Positions 43,284 to 51,827 of a DNA stretch of 64,000 nucleotides are shown here, piece by piece. Both the position numbers and the translations under genes were made by a program. The DNA is from Streptomyces sp. V2I9 (lineage in GTDB: Bacteria > Actinomycetota > Actinomycetes > Streptomycetales > Streptomycetaceae), in assembly GCF_030817475.1 (NCBI RefSeq), contig NZ_JAUSZJ010000002.1:4726626-4790625 (forward strand), written 5' to 3'. The first letter of the stretch is position 1; every line of letters starts with the position of its first letter. The notes beneath the pieces are model-generated. The model was not told the origin of the DNA, ran no database searches, and was given only the letters and a program-made list of their open reading frames with translations.

Positions 43284-43319
43284 CGGTGGCCCGGAGGGAG
43301 GGTTCCCCCCGGGCCACCG
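43284..43319. terminator. convergent terminator between the glycan cluster and dasR
   Basis: 11-bp stem CGGTGGCCCGG (43284-43294) with 43309-43319, plus additional G-C pairing in the loop. It serves the aldo/keto reductase and dasR from opposite sides. Confidence 0.8.
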
Positions 43320-43341
43320 GCTCTTCGCGCGTCGCCGTCCC

Positions 43342-44106
43342 TCAGTCCGCCGGCCGCTTGAGACGGGCCACGAACTTGTAGCGGTCACCGCGGTAGACCG
43401 AGCGCACCCACTCCACGGGTTCGCCCTGGCCGTCCACCGAATGCCGGGACAGCATGAGCATCGGCAGCCCCACGTCGGTGCCCAGCAGTCCCGCCTCGCG
43501 CGGGGTGGCGAGCGAGGTCTCGATGGTCTCCTCCGCCTCGGCGAGACGGACGTCGTACACCTCGGCGAGCGCGGTGTAGAGCGAGGTGTACTTCACCAGA
43601 GAGCGGCGCAGCGCCGGGAAGCGTTTGGCCGAAAGGTGCGTGGTCTCGATCGCCATCGGCTCCCCGCTGGCGAGCCGCAGCCGCTCGATGCGCAGCACCC
43701 GGCCGCCCGCCGAGATGTCCAGCAGTCCGGCGAGGGTGTCGTCCGCCGTGACGTAGCCGATGTCCAGGAGCTGGGACGTCGGCTCCAGGCCCTGGGCGCG
43801 CATGTCCTCGGTGTACGAGGTGAGCTGGAGCGCCTGGGAGACCTTCGGCTTGGCGACGAAGGTGCCCTTGCCCTGGATGCGTTCGAGGCGGCCCTCGACG
43901 ACCAGTTCCTGGAGGGCCTGGCGCACGGTGGTCCGCGAGGTGTCGAACTCGGCGGCCAGGGTGCGCTCGGGCGGCACCGGGGTGCCCGGCGGCATGGTGT
44001 CGGTCATGTCGAGGAGATGCCGCTTGAGCCGGTAGTACTTCGGTACGCGCGCTGTGCGCGTACCGGCACCGGTCTCGCTCCCCGTACTGCCCCCGTCGGC
44101 ACTCAT
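43342..44106 (-). CDS. dasR: GntR/HutC-family global regulator DasR
   Basis: 254 residues, as in S. coelicolor. The N-terminal winged helix has TLAAEFDTSRTTVRQALQELVVEGRLERIQGKGTFVA (about 48-85); the C-terminal UTRA domain binds glucosamine-6-phosphate or N-acetylglucosamine-6-phosphate and releases DNA. DasR represses chitin/GlcNAc uptake genes and links nutrients to development and antibiotics. ATG 44106 gives the known length. It is divergent from dasA, with two dre sites between. A -10-like TATAAG (minus strand, 44242-44247) lies upstream. Confidence 0.97.
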   Translation of the reverse strand: MSADGGSTGSETGAGTRTARVPKYYRLKRHLLDMTDTMPPGTPVPPERTLAAEFDTSRTTVRQALQELVVEGRLERIQGKGTFVAKPKVSQALQLTSYTEDMRAQGLEPTSQLLDIGYVTADDTLAGLLDISAGGRVLRIERLRLASGEPMAIETTHLSAKRFPALRRSLVKYTSLYTALAEVYDVRLAEAEETIETSLATPREAGLLGTDVGLPMLMLSRHSVDGQGEPVEWVRSVYRGDRYKFVARLKRPAD

Positions 44107-44263
44107 GGCCCGCCTTCCCGACGCTTGCGTTACTGCCGTCACCGGCTCCTCCGTCTGTCGCGGCTCACATGGTGGCACGGTCCGGTCACGGGTCGTCGCC
44201 CTCCCTTAGGTGTCGGTCCTATAACGGACGCGAGTGCACTTCTTATACACCCTTGACACCCCT

Positions 44264-44303
44264 AAAGGTCTAGGCCAAGCTCCCGGTACTGGTCTAAACC
44301 ATT
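44264..44303. promoter_or_regulatory. two dre operators in the dasR-dasA region
   Basis: ACTGGTCTAAACCATT (44288-44303) is near-perfect to the dre consensus ACTGGTCTAGACCACT; AAAGGTCTAGGCCAAG (44264-44279) is a weaker second copy, 24 bp away. They lie 83-122 bp before the dasA start, placed to repress dasA. A TTGACA at 44253-44258 is the likely dasA -35. Confidence 0.9.
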
Positions 44304-44385
44304 AAAGACCAGGTCCAGCCCCAGCAGAACTCGTCGAATGTCTTCGCGGTGGGTGGGGTTGCAGCATCCCTGAGGAGGGTTTGAC

Positions 44386-45684
44386 GTGAAGCGCAAGCTC
44401 ATCGCGGCGATCGGTGTCGCGGGCATGTTGGTTTCGGTCGCGGCGTGTGGTTCCGACGACAAGAAGTCGTCCGCGGACCCCAAGGACCGCAAGGAAACCC
44501 TGACCGTCTGGCTCATGGGCGAGGCCCAGTCCACCTGGCCGGAACTGGTCAAGGACGTCAACGCCGAGTTCAACAAGAAGTACCCGGGCGTCACGGTGAA
44601 GGTTCAGTACCAGCAGTGGGCCGACAAGGTCAAGAAGCTGGACACCTCCCTCGGTGGCGACAAATTCCCGGACGTCGTCGAACTCGGCAACACCGAGACC
44701 ATGCAGTACATCCTCAATGGTGCGCTCGGAGAAATCGACCCCAAGAAGTACGAGAACTCGGACACCTGGATCAAGGGTCTGAAGGACACGTGCTCCTTCG
44801 AGGGCAAGACCTACTGCGTTCCTTATTACGCGAGCGCCCGTCTGGCGGTCTACAACAAGGACATGCTGAAGGCCGGCACCGGCAGCGACGCCCTCCCGCA
44901 GACCGAGGACGAGTTCCTCGCCGCGATGGACAAGGTCGCCGCCGAGCTGGGCAAGAAGGACAAGCGCGCCTCCTCCCTCTACTTCCCGGGCCGCTACTGG
45001 TACGCCGCGATGTCCTACGTCGCCGCCTACGGTGGCCAGATAGCCACGTACGACGAGGGCAGCAAGGAGTGGAAGGCCGCGCTCTCCACCCCGGAGGCCC
45101 AGAAGGGCATCCAGCACTTCGTCGACCTGGTCAAGAAGTACAACAAGGCCGACGTGACGAAGGACGAGCAGGACCACGCCAACGTCATGGCCAACGAGAA
45201 GGCCGCGGTCATCTACGGCCAGGCGTGGGAGGCCGGCAGCGTCACCACCGGCGAGAACGGCAACCCGAAGCTCGAGGGCAAGATCGCCACGGCCGGTATG
45301 CCCGGCCCCGAGGGCAAGGCCCTCCCGTCCTTCATCGGCGGCTCGGACCTCGCTACCATCTCCAAGTCCAAGGTCCAGGACCTCGGCGAGGAGTGGATCT
45401 CCCTCTTCACCAACGCGAAGTCCATGGAGGTCCTCGCGTCGAAGAACATCCTCCCCAACAACGAGAAGCAGCTCGAACCGCTGAAGCAGAAGCCGGAGAC
45501 CGCCGCCATCGCCAACGCGGTGCCGGACGCCTGGTTCACGCCGATCGCGCCGGGCTGGGCCTCCGTGGAGAAGGAGGAGGTCCTCCAGAACATGCTCCTG
45601 GAGATCGTCAAGGGCGCCTCCGTCGCCGACGCCTCGAAGAAGGCCGACGAGAAGATCGACGCGCTGATCAACAAGGAATCCTGA
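44386..45684 (+). CDS. dasA: chitobiose-binding lipoprotein of the Das ABC transporter
   Basis: 432 residues. Lipoprotein signal MKRKLIAAIGVAGMLVSVAAC with lipobox VAAC (Cys 21), then an extracellular family 1 solute-binding domain (ETLTVWLMGEAQSTWPELV, GALGEIDPKKYENSDTW). It binds chitobiose and hands it to DasBC; the ATPase MsiK, encoded elsewhere, powers import. GTG 44386 has GGAGG 7 nt upstream. Codon usage is slightly richer in Lys/AAG than neighbours, consistent with high expression. A hairpin after it may lower expression of the permeases. Confidence 0.96.
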   Translation: MKRKLIAAIGVAGMLVSVAACGSDDKKSSADPKDRKETLTVWLMGEAQSTWPELVKDVNAEFNKKYPGVTVKVQYQQWADKVKKLDTSLGGDKFPDVVELGNTETMQYILNGALGEIDPKKYENSDTWIKGLKDTCSFEGKTYCVPYYASARLAVYNKDMLKAGTGSDALPQTEDEFLAAMDKVAAELGKKDKRASSLYFPGRYWYAAMSYVAAYGGQIATYDEGSKEWKAALSTPEAQKGIQHFVDLVKKYNKADVTKDEQDHANVMANEKAAVIYGQAWEAGSVTTGENGNPKLEGKIATAGMPGPEGKALPSFIGGSDLATISKSKVQDLGEEWISLFTNAKSMEVLASKNILPNNEKQLEPLKQKPETAAIANAVPDAWFTPIAPGWASVEKEEVLQNMLLEIVKGASVADASKKADEKIDALINKES

Positions 45685-45699
45685 CCTTCCGATCGCCAG

Positions 45700-45731
45700 G
45701 CGGGGGCCCGGCACCAGTGCCGGGCCCCCGC
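45700..45731 (+). terminator. intercistronic hairpin between dasA and dasB
   Basis: A 15-bp perfect stem (GCGGGGGCCCGGCAC, 45700-45714, with 45717-45731); the 2-base centre means the last pairs open to form the loop. It probably protects dasA mRNA or partly terminates before dasB. Confidence 0.75.
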
Positions 45732-45799
45732 GCCTTTCCCGCAAGAGAACGCCGTGAATTCCGGGGCCCGCCCCGGACCCGCGATGGAAGGTCAGCCAC

Positions 45800-46807
45800 G
45801 TGTCTGCCGCTGATACCAAGGCCGCCGGGCCGCCGGTCCCCGTACCACCCGACCCGCAGACGATCGGCAAGTCGTCCTCGGACGACGACGCGCCCCGGGT
45901 CCAGAAGAGGAAGCGGAAGAAGGGGGAACTGCTCCCCTACTTCCTGATCCTCCCGGCGATCGTGGCGATCGCCGCCGTCTACCTCTACCCCCTCGGCAAG
46001 ACGGTCATCATGTCCTTCCAGGACATGGGCCGCCGTGAGCTGTGGTCCGGAGAGCCGGCGCCGTGGGTCGGTTTCGAGCAGTTCACCAACATCCTCGGGG
46101 ATCCCGAGTTCTGGTGGGTCACCTTCCGCACGGTCGTCTTCATGGCCATCTGCGTGGTGCTGACCATGGGCCTCGGCCTGCTGATCGCCCTGCTGATGCG
46201 CAGGCTCTCCACCTGGGTCCGGCTGGTGCTCACCGCCTGCCTCATCGCCGCCTGGTCGATGCCGCTGATGGTGGCCGCCTCGATCTTCCGGTTCATGGCC
46301 GACTCCGACTACGGCCTGATCAACACCCTGATCGCCAAGGTCGTCGGCGAGGACTGGCTCGGACACAACTGGTACCTCGACCCGGTCCAGGGATTCGGCA
46401 TCATCACGCTGCTGGTCGTCTGGGGCGCCATCCCGTTCGTCGTCGTCACCCTGTACGCCGCACTCACCCAGGTCCCCCAGGAGCTGGAGGAGGCCGCCGC
46501 TCTCGACGGCGCCAGCGCCTTCGGCATCTACAAGTTCGTCACCTGGCCGGTCATCAAGCCGGTCTTCACCATGGTCGCCACCCTCTCGGTGATCTGGGAC
46601 TTCAACGTCTTCGGCCAGATCTGGCTGCTGCGCGGCAACAAGCCCGAGCCGGAGTACGAGACCCTCGGCCTCTACTCCTACTCCAAGGCGTTCGAGTCCA
46701 CCTCCTTCAGCCAGGGCACCGCGATCGCCCTGATCACGGTGCTGCTGCTGTCCGGCGTGGCCGTGTACTACCTGCGCCAGCTCATGAAGACGGGAGAGGT
46801 CGAATGA
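45800..46807 (+). CDS. dasB: Das ABC transporter permease
   Basis: 335 residues, MalF-type permease with about six membrane helices after a charged cytoplasmic start (VQKRKRKKGELLPYF). The EAA loop that contacts the ATPase is visible as LEEAAALDGASAFGIYKFVTWP (about 235). GTG 45800 has GGAAGG 9 nt upstream. Stop overlaps the dasC ATG (ATGA). Confidence 0.95.
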   Translation: MSAADTKAAGPPVPVPPDPQTIGKSSSDDDAPRVQKRKRKKGELLPYFLILPAIVAIAAVYLYPLGKTVIMSFQDMGRRELWSGEPAPWVGFEQFTNILGDPEFWWVTFRTVVFMAICVVLTMGLGLLIALLMRRLSTWVRLVLTACLIAAWSMPLMVAASIFRFMADSDYGLINTLIAKVVGEDWLGHNWYLDPVQGFGIITLLVVWGAIPFVVVTLYAALTQVPQELEEAAALDGASAFGIYKFVTWPVIKPVFTMVATLSVIWDFNVFGQIWLLRGNKPEPEYETLGLYSYSKAFESTSFSQGTAIALITVLLLSGVAVYYLRQLMKTGEVE

Positions 46808-47667
46808 GCAGCTCGACCCAGACGACACAGGCGCTGCGGCCCGACCGCAAGAAGAGCCGGCTCCACCTCGACATCCTCGGCCTCGGCATCGCCCTGGTCA
46901 TGGTCTTCCCGGTCTACTGGCTGGTCATCAGCGCCCTGCGGCCCAACCGCGAGATCCGCAGCTACGACCAGACCCTGTGGCCCACGTCGATCACCTTCGA
47001 CAACTTCGTCCGGGCCACCGAGCAGCCGAACTTCGCCACCGCCATCCAGTCCAGCCTGATCGTCGCCGTCACCGCGGTGGTCGGCGGCATGATCATTGCG
47101 ACCCTGGCGGCCCTGGCCATCGGCCGGTTCCGGTTCTTCGGCCGCAAGGCCCTGGTCCTGATCATGATCCTGGTCCAGATGCTGCCCCCGACGGCGATGC
47201 TCATCCCGATCTACGCCCAGCTCAACGCGATGGGCGGGATCGACGAGTACTGGGGCCTGATCGTCGTCTACCTCGTCTCCACCCTGCCCTTCGCCACCAT
47301 CATGATCCGCGGCTTCGTCGTGAACATCCCGGTGGAGCTGGAGGAGTCCGCGATGGTGGACGGCTGCACCCGCTTCCAGGCGTTCCGCCGGGTGATCTTC
47401 CCGCTGCTGGCCCCCGGCCTCGCCGCCGCGTCGATCTTCGCCCTGGTCAACGCGTGGAACGAGTACCTCTTCGCGTACATCCTGATCAACGACAACTCCA
47501 AGTACACGCTGAACGTCTGGCTGATGACGTTCACGACCGAGCGCGGAACGGACTACGGAGCCCTCATGGCCGCATCGACCATGATCGCCCTCCCCGTCGT
47601 CGTGTTCTTCATGATCATCCAGAAGAAGATGGCCGCTGGCCTCACTTCCGGCGCCGTGAAGGGATAG
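46804..47667 (+). CDS. dasC: Das ABC transporter permease
   Basis: 287 residues, MalG-type permease with six helices; EAA loop as ELEESAMVDGCTRFQAFRRVIFP (about 180). Pairs with DasB for chitobiose import. Translationally coupled to dasB. There is no ATPase gene in the cluster, as expected for Streptomyces systems that share MsiK. Confidence 0.95.
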   Translation: MSSSTQTTQALRPDRKKSRLHLDILGLGIALVMVFPVYWLVISALRPNREIRSYDQTLWPTSITFDNFVRATEQPNFATAIQSSLIVAVTAVVGGMIIATLAALAIGRFRFFGRKALVLIMILVQMLPPTAMLIPIYAQLNAMGGIDEYWGLIVVYLVSTLPFATIMIRGFVVNIPVELEESAMVDGCTRFQAFRRVIFPLLAPGLAAASIFALVNAWNEYLFAYILINDNSKYTLNVWLMTFTTERGTDYGALMAASTMIALPVVVFFMIIQKKMAAGLTSGAVKG

Positions 47668-47676
47668 TGCGGGCCC

Positions 47677-49206
47677 ATGACCACCCTCGTCTCCACCACG
47701 GACACCCTGACGCGCGACGCGCTCGCGGTGCTCCAGCCCGGTTTCACCGGCACCACCGCACCGGACTGGCTGCTGCGCCGGGTCGGTGAAGGGCTGGCCT
47801 CCGTCGGGCTGTTCGGCCGCAACATCACCTCGCCCGAGCAGCTCACCGCCCTCACCGCGCGCCTGCGCTCCGAGCGGGAGGACGTCCTCGTCGCCATCGA
47901 CGAGGAGGGCGGCGACGTGACCCGGCTGGAGGTCACGCACGGCTCCTCGTTCCCCGGCAACCTCGCCCTCGGTTCGGTGGACGACGTCCACCTCACGCGG
48001 GCCGTCGCGCGGGAACTCGGCCGCCGGCTCGCCGAGTGCGGCGTCAACCTCAACTGGGCGCCCTCCGCCGACGTCAACTCCAATCCGGGCAACCCGGTCA
48101 TCGGCGTACGCTCCTTCGGCGCCGACACCGGGCTGGCCGCCCGGCACACCGCCGCGTACATCGAGGGGCTCCAGGCCGCCGGTGTCGCCGCCTGCACCAA
48201 GCACTTCCCCGGCCACGGCGACACCGCGGTCGACTCGCACCTCGCACTGCCCCGCATCGATGTGGACCTGGACACGCTGCACGCCCGTGAGCTGGTGCCT
48301 TTCCGGGCGGCCATCGCCGCGGGTTCCAAATCGGTGATGAGCGCGCATATCCTTCTTCCCGCGCTCGACCCGGACCGCCCGGCGACCCTGAGCCCGCAGA
48401 TCCTCACCGGTCTGCTGCGCCAGGAGCTGGGTTACGAGGGCCTGATCGTCACCGACGCGGTGGAGATGGACGCCATCGCCGGTACGTACGGCATCGAGCG
48501 CGGGTCCGTCCTCGCGCTCGCGGCGGGCGCCGACGCCATCTGTGTGGGCGGCGGCCTGGCCGACGAGGCGACGGTGCTGCGGCTGCGCGACGCCCTCGTC
48601 GCGGCCGTGCGCACCGGGGAACTGACCGAGGAGCGGCTCGCCGACGCGGCCGCCCGTGTACGAGCCCTCGCGTCCTGGACGCAGAGGGCGCGGGGGGATG
48701 TCCCGGAGCCGGGCGCGGAAGTGCAGGAGGGGACCGCGCCCGGCACCGGAGTCAGCTCCGACATCGGTCTGATCGCCGCCCGCCGCGCACTCCGGGTGAC
48801 CGGTTCCGGCGAGCCGCTGACCGGGTCGGCGTACGTCGCCTCGTTCGGCGCCGAGGCCAACATCGCGGTCGGCGCGGAGACCCCCTGGGGCGTCGCCGCC
48901 GAGCTGGAGAGGCTCCTGCCCGGCACCGGCGCGGACATCTGCACCGAGGGGACCCCTGATCCGGCGGAGGCGATCCTGGCGGCGGCGGGGGAGCGGCGCA
49001 TCGTCGCCGTCGTCCGCGACGAGCACCGGCACGCCTGGATGGGCGCCACGCTCGACACCCTGCTGGCGGCCCGCCCGGACACGGTCGTGGTCGAGATGGG
49101 CCTGCCCCAGGCGGCCCCGCGGGGCTCGCTGCACATCGCCACCCACGGCGCCGCCCGCGTCTGCGGCCTGGCGGCGGCGGAAGCGCTGACGGGCACGAAG
49201 GGCTGA
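47677..49206 (+). CDS. dasD: glycoside hydrolase family 3 beta-N-acetylhexosaminidase
   Basis: 509 residues. The NagZ-like GH3 domain has the dyad loop KHFPGHGDTAVDSH (about 168; acid/base His and Asp) and nucleophile Asp in IVTDAVEMDAI (about 264). A C-terminal Rossmann-like domain follows. No signal peptide, so it acts in the cytoplasm on imported chitobiose/chitin oligosaccharides, or on muropeptides. It starts 9 bp after dasC on the same operon. The intergenic space is too short for its own promoter. Confidence 0.93.
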   Translation: MTTLVSTTDTLTRDALAVLQPGFTGTTAPDWLLRRVGEGLASVGLFGRNITSPEQLTALTARLRSEREDVLVAIDEEGGDVTRLEVTHGSSFPGNLALGSVDDVHLTRAVARELGRRLAECGVNLNWAPSADVNSNPGNPVIGVRSFGADTGLAARHTAAYIEGLQAAGVAACTKHFPGHGDTAVDSHLALPRIDVDLDTLHARELVPFRAAIAAGSKSVMSAHILLPALDPDRPATLSPQILTGLLRQELGYEGLIVTDAVEMDAIAGTYGIERGSVLALAAGADAICVGGGLADEATVLRLRDALVAAVRTGELTEERLADAAARVRALASWTQRARGDVPEPGAEVQEGTAPGTGVSSDIGLIAARRALRVTGSGEPLTGSAYVASFGAEANIAVGAETPWGVAAELERLLPGTGADICTEGTPDPAEAILAAAGERRIVAVVRDEHRHAWMGATLDTLLAARPDTVVVEMGLPQAAPRGSLHIATHGAARVCGLAAAEALTGTKG

Positions 49207-49280
49207 CGCGAGGGCCGGGAACAAGCCCGTCCGGCGATCGGGGACGGAGCGCCTCGCGCCGGATGGGCCGCGCCTCACCG

Positions 49281-49329
49281 CACGGCGAAGGGCCGGGACA
49301 CCGCGACGGTGTCCCGGCCCTTCGCCGTG
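49281..49329. terminator. bidirectional terminator between dasD and nagB
   Basis: A 22-bp perfect stem (from CACGGCGAAGGGCCGGGACA, 49281 on, with 49308-49329) and a 5-nt loop, among the strongest in the window, serving the convergent das operon and nagB. Confidence 0.92.
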
Positions 49330-49348
49330 ACGGGGGAGGGGCGAACCC

Positions 49349-50134
49349 CTACAGCCCCTGCCACCCCGGCTTGGCCGCGTACGTGGCGCGGAAGTAGTCC
49401 GCGAGCTTGAGCTTCGACGCCGCCGCCTCGTCCACCACCACGGTCGCGTGCGGGTGCAGCTGGAGCGCCGAGGCCGGCACGATCGAGGCGACCGGGCCCT
49501 CCACCGTCTGGGCGACGGCCTCCGCCTTGCCCTCGCCGGTGGCCAGCAGGATCGGGTGGCGGGCGTCCAGGATGGTCCCGATGCCCTGCGTGATCACGTG
49601 GTGGGGCACCTGCTCGATGTCGTCGTCGAAGAAGCGCGCGTTGTCGATCCGGGTCTGCTCGGTGAGCGTCTTGATCCGGGTGCGCGAGGCCAGCGAGGAG
49701 CACGGCTCGTTGAAGCCGATGTGCCCGTCGGTGCCGATGCCCAGCAGCTGGAGGTCGACGCCGCCCGCCTCGGCCAGCGCCCGGTCGTACGCCTCGCAGG
49801 CCGCCTGGACGTCCTCGGCCGCGCCGTCGGGGCCCATGAAGGACGTCTCGGAGAGCCCGAGCGGTTCGATCACCTCGCGCAGCACCACGGAGCGGTACGA
49901 CTCCGGATGGCCCGAGGGCAGCCCGACGTACTCGTCGAGCTGGCAGATCCGGGCGCGCGAGGCGTCCACCGCGCCGGAGGCGACCTTCGCGGCGAGCGCG
50001 CGGTAGACGGGCAGCGGGGTCGAGCCGGTGGCAACGCCGAGCAGGGCGTCGGGCTTGCGGTCGAGCAGTGCGGCGATGGCCTCCGCGATCAGTTCGCCGC
50101 CTGCCGTGGCGTCCGGGACGATGACAACTTCCAC
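49349..50134 (-). CDS. nagB: glucosamine-6-phosphate deaminase
   Basis: 261 residues. NagB motifs: GVATGSTPLPVYRAL (phosphate loop, about 35), ICQLDEYVGL (catalytic Asp, about 68) and GIGTDGHIGFNEPCSS (active-site Asp and His, about 131). Converts glucosamine-6-phosphate to fructose-6-phosphate and ammonia. GTG 50134 follows AGGA at 6 nt and gives the standard length; the open frame to 50179 overlaps the dre site. A dre operator 31 bp upstream puts it under DasR. Confidence 0.95.
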   Translation of the reverse strand: MEVVIVPDATAGGELIAEAIAALLDRKPDALLGVATGSTPLPVYRALAAKVASGAVDASRARICQLDEYVGLPSGHPESYRSVVLREVIEPLGLSETSFMGPDGAAEDVQAACEAYDRALAEAGGVDLQLLGIGTDGHIGFNEPCSSLASRTRIKTLTEQTRIDNARFFDDDIEQVPHHVITQGIGTILDARHPILLATGEGKAEAVAQTVEGPVASIVPASALQLHPHATVVVDEAAASKLKLADYFRATYAAKPGWQGL

Positions 50135-50164
50135 GCTGTTCCTGCCGATCTGACTAGGGGAGGA

Positions 50165-50180
50165 GGTGGTATAGACCAAT
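50165..50180. promoter_or_regulatory. dre operator between nagB and the SIS-domain gene
   Basis: GGTGGTATAGACCAAT (reverse complement ATTGGTCTATACCACC) matches the dre consensus well. It is 31 bp from the nagB start and 170 bp from the divergent SIS gene, so it could control both. Confidence 0.85.
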
Positions 50181-50349
50181 CAATCTCCCAATTTAGCAGA
50201 ATCGGGCTGCCGTACGGTGAACGGTCCACCCATCGGCGGCCCGCTGGCGGGCCACGGCAATGCCTGGTCGACTGGTCCGGTACGACGCCGATCGCGCACC
50301 CGCGCCCGCGCCGCCCCGTACGCCGATGCCGACAGCGCAGGGAGGCCCC

Positions 50350-51432
50350 ATGTCCGCCACTCCTCAGGCCGGACCGAGCGGTCAGGGCGACCGGCCCGGC
50401 CGCATCATGTCCGGCGAGATGGCCGAGCAGCCCGCCACGCTGCGGCGCATCCTCGAACAGGGCGCGCCCCGCATCCGCGAGGTGGCCGCCGAGATCGCCG
50501 CCCGCAAGCCCCGGTTCGTCCTGCTCACCGCCCGCGGTACGTCGGACAACGCGGCGCTGTACGCGAAGTACCTGCTGGAGATCCGCCTCGGGCTGCCCTG
50601 CGGACTGGCCTCCATGTCCACCACGACGGCCTACGGGGCCCGGCCGGACCTGCGGGACGTCCTGGTGGTCACCGTCAGCCAGTCGGGCGGCTCGCCGGAC
50701 CTGGTGGCCTCCACGCGGGCCGCCCGCGAGGCCGGAGCCGTCACCCTCGCCGTCACCAACAACCCGGACTCCGCGCTGGCCGCCGTCTCCGAGTACCACA
50801 TCGACATCCTGGCGGGCCCGGAGAGGGCGCTCCCGGCCACCAAGACGTACACGGCCACCCTGCTCTCCCTGTACCTCTTCGTGGAGGGCCTGGGCGGCCG
50901 CGACGGCACCACGGCCGCCGCGGGGCTGCCCGACCTCGCGGGCGCGATCCTGGGCCGCCGCGCCGAGGTCAAGGCGCTGGCCTCCCGCTACCGCTTCGCC
51001 GAACGCATGGTGATCACCTCGCGCGGCTACGGCTACCCCACCGCCAAGGAGGCCGCCCTGAAGCTGATGGAGACCAGCTACATCCCGGCGCTCTCCTACT
51101 CCGGCGCGGATCTGCTGCACGGCCCGCTGGCGATGGTCGACAACATCTCGCCGGTGATCGCCGTGGTCACCGACGGCCGGGGCGGCGAGGCCCTCCAGCC
51201 GGTGCTGGACCGGCTGCGCGGACGCGGCGCGGACCTCTTCGTGGTCGGCCCCAAGGCGCAGGTGGAGGCCGCTTCGGCCGGGTTCTCGCTGCCCACGGCG
51301 GGGGTCCCGGAGGAGGTGCAGCCGATCCTGGAGATCCTGCCGCTGCAGATGCTCGCGTACGAGGTGACGATCGCCCGAGGCCAGGACCCCGACGCCCCGC
51401 GCGCGCTGGCCAAGGTCACCGAGACCCACTGA
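50350..51432 (+). CDS. SIS-domain sugar isomerase (GlmS-like / NagB-II-type deaminase)
   Basis: 360 residues with two SIS domains: VLLTARGTSDNAALYAKYLLE and VTVSQSGGSPDLVAS in the first, VITSRGYGYPTAKEAALKLMETSYIPA and ALSYSGADLLHGPLAMV in the second. The C-terminus ARGQDPDAPRALAKVTETH parallels the GlmS tail. There is no glutaminase domain, so it cannot use glutamine like GlmS; such proteins are often alternative glucosamine-6-phosphate deaminases (NagB-II) or related ketose-amine hydrolases. ATG 50350 has GGAGG 4 nt upstream. Divergent from nagB across a dre site, supporting an amino-sugar role. Confidence 0.85.
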   Translation: MSATPQAGPSGQGDRPGRIMSGEMAEQPATLRRILEQGAPRIREVAAEIAARKPRFVLLTARGTSDNAALYAKYLLEIRLGLPCGLASMSTTTAYGARPDLRDVLVVTVSQSGGSPDLVASTRAAREAGAVTLAVTNNPDSALAAVSEYHIDILAGPERALPATKTYTATLLSLYLFVEGLGGRDGTTAAAGLPDLAGAILGRRAEVKALASRYRFAERMVITSRGYGYPTAKEAALKLMETSYIPALSYSGADLLHGPLAMVDNISPVIAVVTDGRGGEALQPVLDRLRGRGADLFVVGPKAQVEAASAGFSLPTAGVPEEVQPILEILPLQMLAYEVTIARGQDPDAPRALAKVTETH

Positions 51433-51670
51433 ACGCGCCCCGTCCGCCACGGCCCCGGAAACACCCGCGGGCCGCGGCACCGGAGCGGGACCCTCAGCCC
51501 ACCCGGCACCGCAGCCCGGAGCTGCGGGCCTGCCTTTCGCGGCAGGCCGGACCTGGCCGGCGGTGTGCGGTGCCCCCGGCCAGTGGAGGCGCCGGCGCGG
51601 TCAGGGCAGAGAGCGCCGGGTGCCTCGTTCCGCCCTCCTGTGCGGGGAGGGCGGAGATCGTGTGCATCAT

Positions 51671-51686
51671 TGTGGACTAGACCAAT
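51671..51686. promoter_or_regulatory. dre-like site upstream of the histidine kinase
   Basis: TGTGGACTAGACCAAT keeps the ACTAGACCA half and most of the other arm of the dre consensus. It lies in the ~395-bp gap between the SIS gene and the kinase, about 140 bp before the kinase -10. I see no gene in that gap. Confidence 0.55.
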
Positions 51687-51827
51687 TGGCCGTGTCCATC
51701 CGTGTGCACGACATTCTCCGGCCGGCTTCCGGGCCTGTCCATGCCCGTGCCGTGCCGTTGCCCTGCGGCACGGCCCGCCGGGCCGATCGGTTCGAACACT
51801 TTCGGTCACCGCGGGTACGCTCCACAC

